Positions 63,200 through 64,000 of a stretch of DNA of 64,000 bases are shown here, piece by piece; position 1 is the first letter of the stretch, and each line of letters starts with the position of its first letter. The stretch comes from JAKIYB01 sp964590255 (lineage in GTDB: Bacteria > Armatimonadota > Hebobacteria > CAIYQO01), in NCBI GenBank assembly GCA_964590255.1, contig CAZPYA010000007.1:21506-85505 (forward strand), read 5' to 3'. Below the pieces are notes generated by a model. The model saw only the letters and a program-made list of their open reading frames with translations. It was not told where the DNA came from and made no database searches. Both the position numbers and the translations under genes were made by a program.

Positions 63200-64000
63200 T
63201 CAGTTCCGCGAGGCCGCCAGTTTCTGTGCCACTGTTGGAAACTGCGTCATCTCGGTATGCGGCAGGAACAGCGCTCCCAGGAAGCTGTCCATGTACTGCG
63301 GGTCGCTACTCAAGTCCACATAGGTAATTGAATGCGCCAGCTTCGCCAGCAGGCGGCGCTTTTCATCGGACAGCAGCGCGATATACGCCCCGGTCAGCGA
63401 CGAATTGCCGATGTAGGTGAAGCGATCATACGGCAAATCGGGCAACAGGCCGATAAGGACGGCGTCCGCCACCTGGATGTAGCGGCCGAAGCCACCGGCG
63501 ATGAACACCCGCGAGATCGACTGCCAATCGAGGCCAACGTTTTGCAGAATGCGGTCGCACGCCGCGTAAATCGCCGCCTTCGTGCGCATCAGGTTCTCGA
63601 TGTCCGGCTCTGTGATCACCAGGTCGACGCCGTCGCGTGTCTGCTCCGCCCACTCTAGCACGAAGCCGTTGCTGTTGCCGGCGCGCACCAGCCGTTCGGA
63701 CGGCAGCTCCATGTTCAGCCGGCCGGATTGGTCGATGATGCCGTGCAGCAGCAGTTCGCCGAGCAGGCAGATGAGGCCGGAGCCGCAGATGCCGGCGGGC
63801 TTGCCCTCGCCGATAACGTCGTAGCGCACATGATGCCCGGTCGGGTCCAGCTCCAGGTATTCGATGGCGCCGTCGGTGGCGCGCATGCCGCACTTGATGC
63901 CCGAGCCCTCGAAGGCCGGCCCTGCCGAGCAGGCGCAGGCGATCATCCAGTCGGCGTTGCCCAGCACGATCTCGCCATTGGTGCCGATATCCATGAAGAG
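63200..64000 (-). CDS. RACo-like ASKHA-domain protein (corrinoid activator), C-terminal part
   Basis: Gene continues beyond the right edge (frame open to 64000); the visible ~266 residues start with LFMDIGTNGEIVLGN, the ATP-binding ASKHA motif, and continue with CSAGPAFEGSGIKCGMRA, ICGSGLICLLGELL and VFIAGGFGRYIQVADAVLIGLLPD. These are typical of the DUF4445/RACo family, which uses ATP to reduce inactive Co(II) corrinoid proteins to Co(I). The upstream ferredoxin domain would be outside the window. Its place beside a homocysteine-methyltransferase-domain gene supports a methyl-transfer function. The REP-like hairpin lies 9 nt after its stop codon. Confidence 0.9.
   Translation of the reverse strand, partial: LFMDIGTNGEIVLGNADWMIACACSAGPAFEGSGIKCGMRATDGAIEYLELDPTGHHVRYDVIGEGKPAGICGSGLICLLGELLLHGIIDQSGRLNMELPSERLVRAGNSNGFVLEWAEQTRDGVDLVITEPDIENLMRTKAAIYAACDRILQNVGLDWQSISRVFIAGGFGRYIQVADAVLIGLLPDLPYDRFTYIGNSSLTGAYIALLSDEKRRLLAKLAHSITYVDLSSDPQYMDSFLGALFLPHTEMTQFPTVAQKLAASRN

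Overview
The window is a G+C-rich bacterial chromosome segment of the housekeeping plus large-secreted-protein type. Gene families present (CdaA/CdaR, stand-alone MoxR, uroporphyrinogen-decarboxylase-like proteins, a RACo-like ASKHA protein, GH106-like glycosidase, secreted proteins ending in FlgD-type Ig domains, YbbR) suggest an environmental bacterium such as an Armatimonadota-like lineage. That placement is inference from gene content; no rRNA lies in the window. A run of 10 Ns inside polA shows this is a scaffolded assembly.

Layout. 0-10.5 kb: 3' end of infB, nfi (endonuclease V), a thioredoxin-fold protein with half of its CXXC site lost, a UroD-like/M23-like gene pair, a secreted regulatory-like-domain protein broken by a frameshift, a sugar-phosphate transferase, a MutT-type Nudix hydrolase and a Cys-motif/Ala-Pro-tail protein. 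Four starts here have a -10 hexamer exactly 6 nt upstream, the signature of leaderless mRNAs. 10.6-18.6 kb: two tandem tRNA-Val genes behind a perfect consensus promoter; response regulator-tatD-hinT; a phosphate module (DUF47 + PiT) preceded by Pho-box-like repeats; rnc, aspS and hisS.

18.6-45.0 kb: five consecutive minus-strand genes for exported proteins (PD40/carboxypeptidase-regulatory protein, CsgG-like protein, M6 metalloprotease, FlgD-Ig protein, and a 4272-residue FN3/invasin-like giant). They lie behind one strong promoter whose spacer is filled by an 18-bp near-palindrome, and end at a perfect hairpin after the giant gene. Three share a C-terminal cassette and two share a signal peptide/periplasmic domain/TM/FN3 N-terminus, so they look like one cell-surface or extracellular-matrix system, the best candidate here for something undescribed.

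45.1-64 kb: coaE, rpsA (with a long structured leader), a PAS-like protein, polA (proofreading residues lost), a large glycoside hydrolase, an orphan moxR, a lone PTS Lac/Cel-type IIA overlapping chbG, a small membrane protein, cdaR-cdaA (c-di-AMP synthesis), a lipoprotein, rplI, dnaB, and at the right edge a homocysteine-methyltransferase-domain protein beside a RACo-like gene, indicating corrinoid C1 metabolism. Four long imperfect hairpins with 34-69 nt loops and related arms look like a REP/REPIN-type dispersed repeat family.
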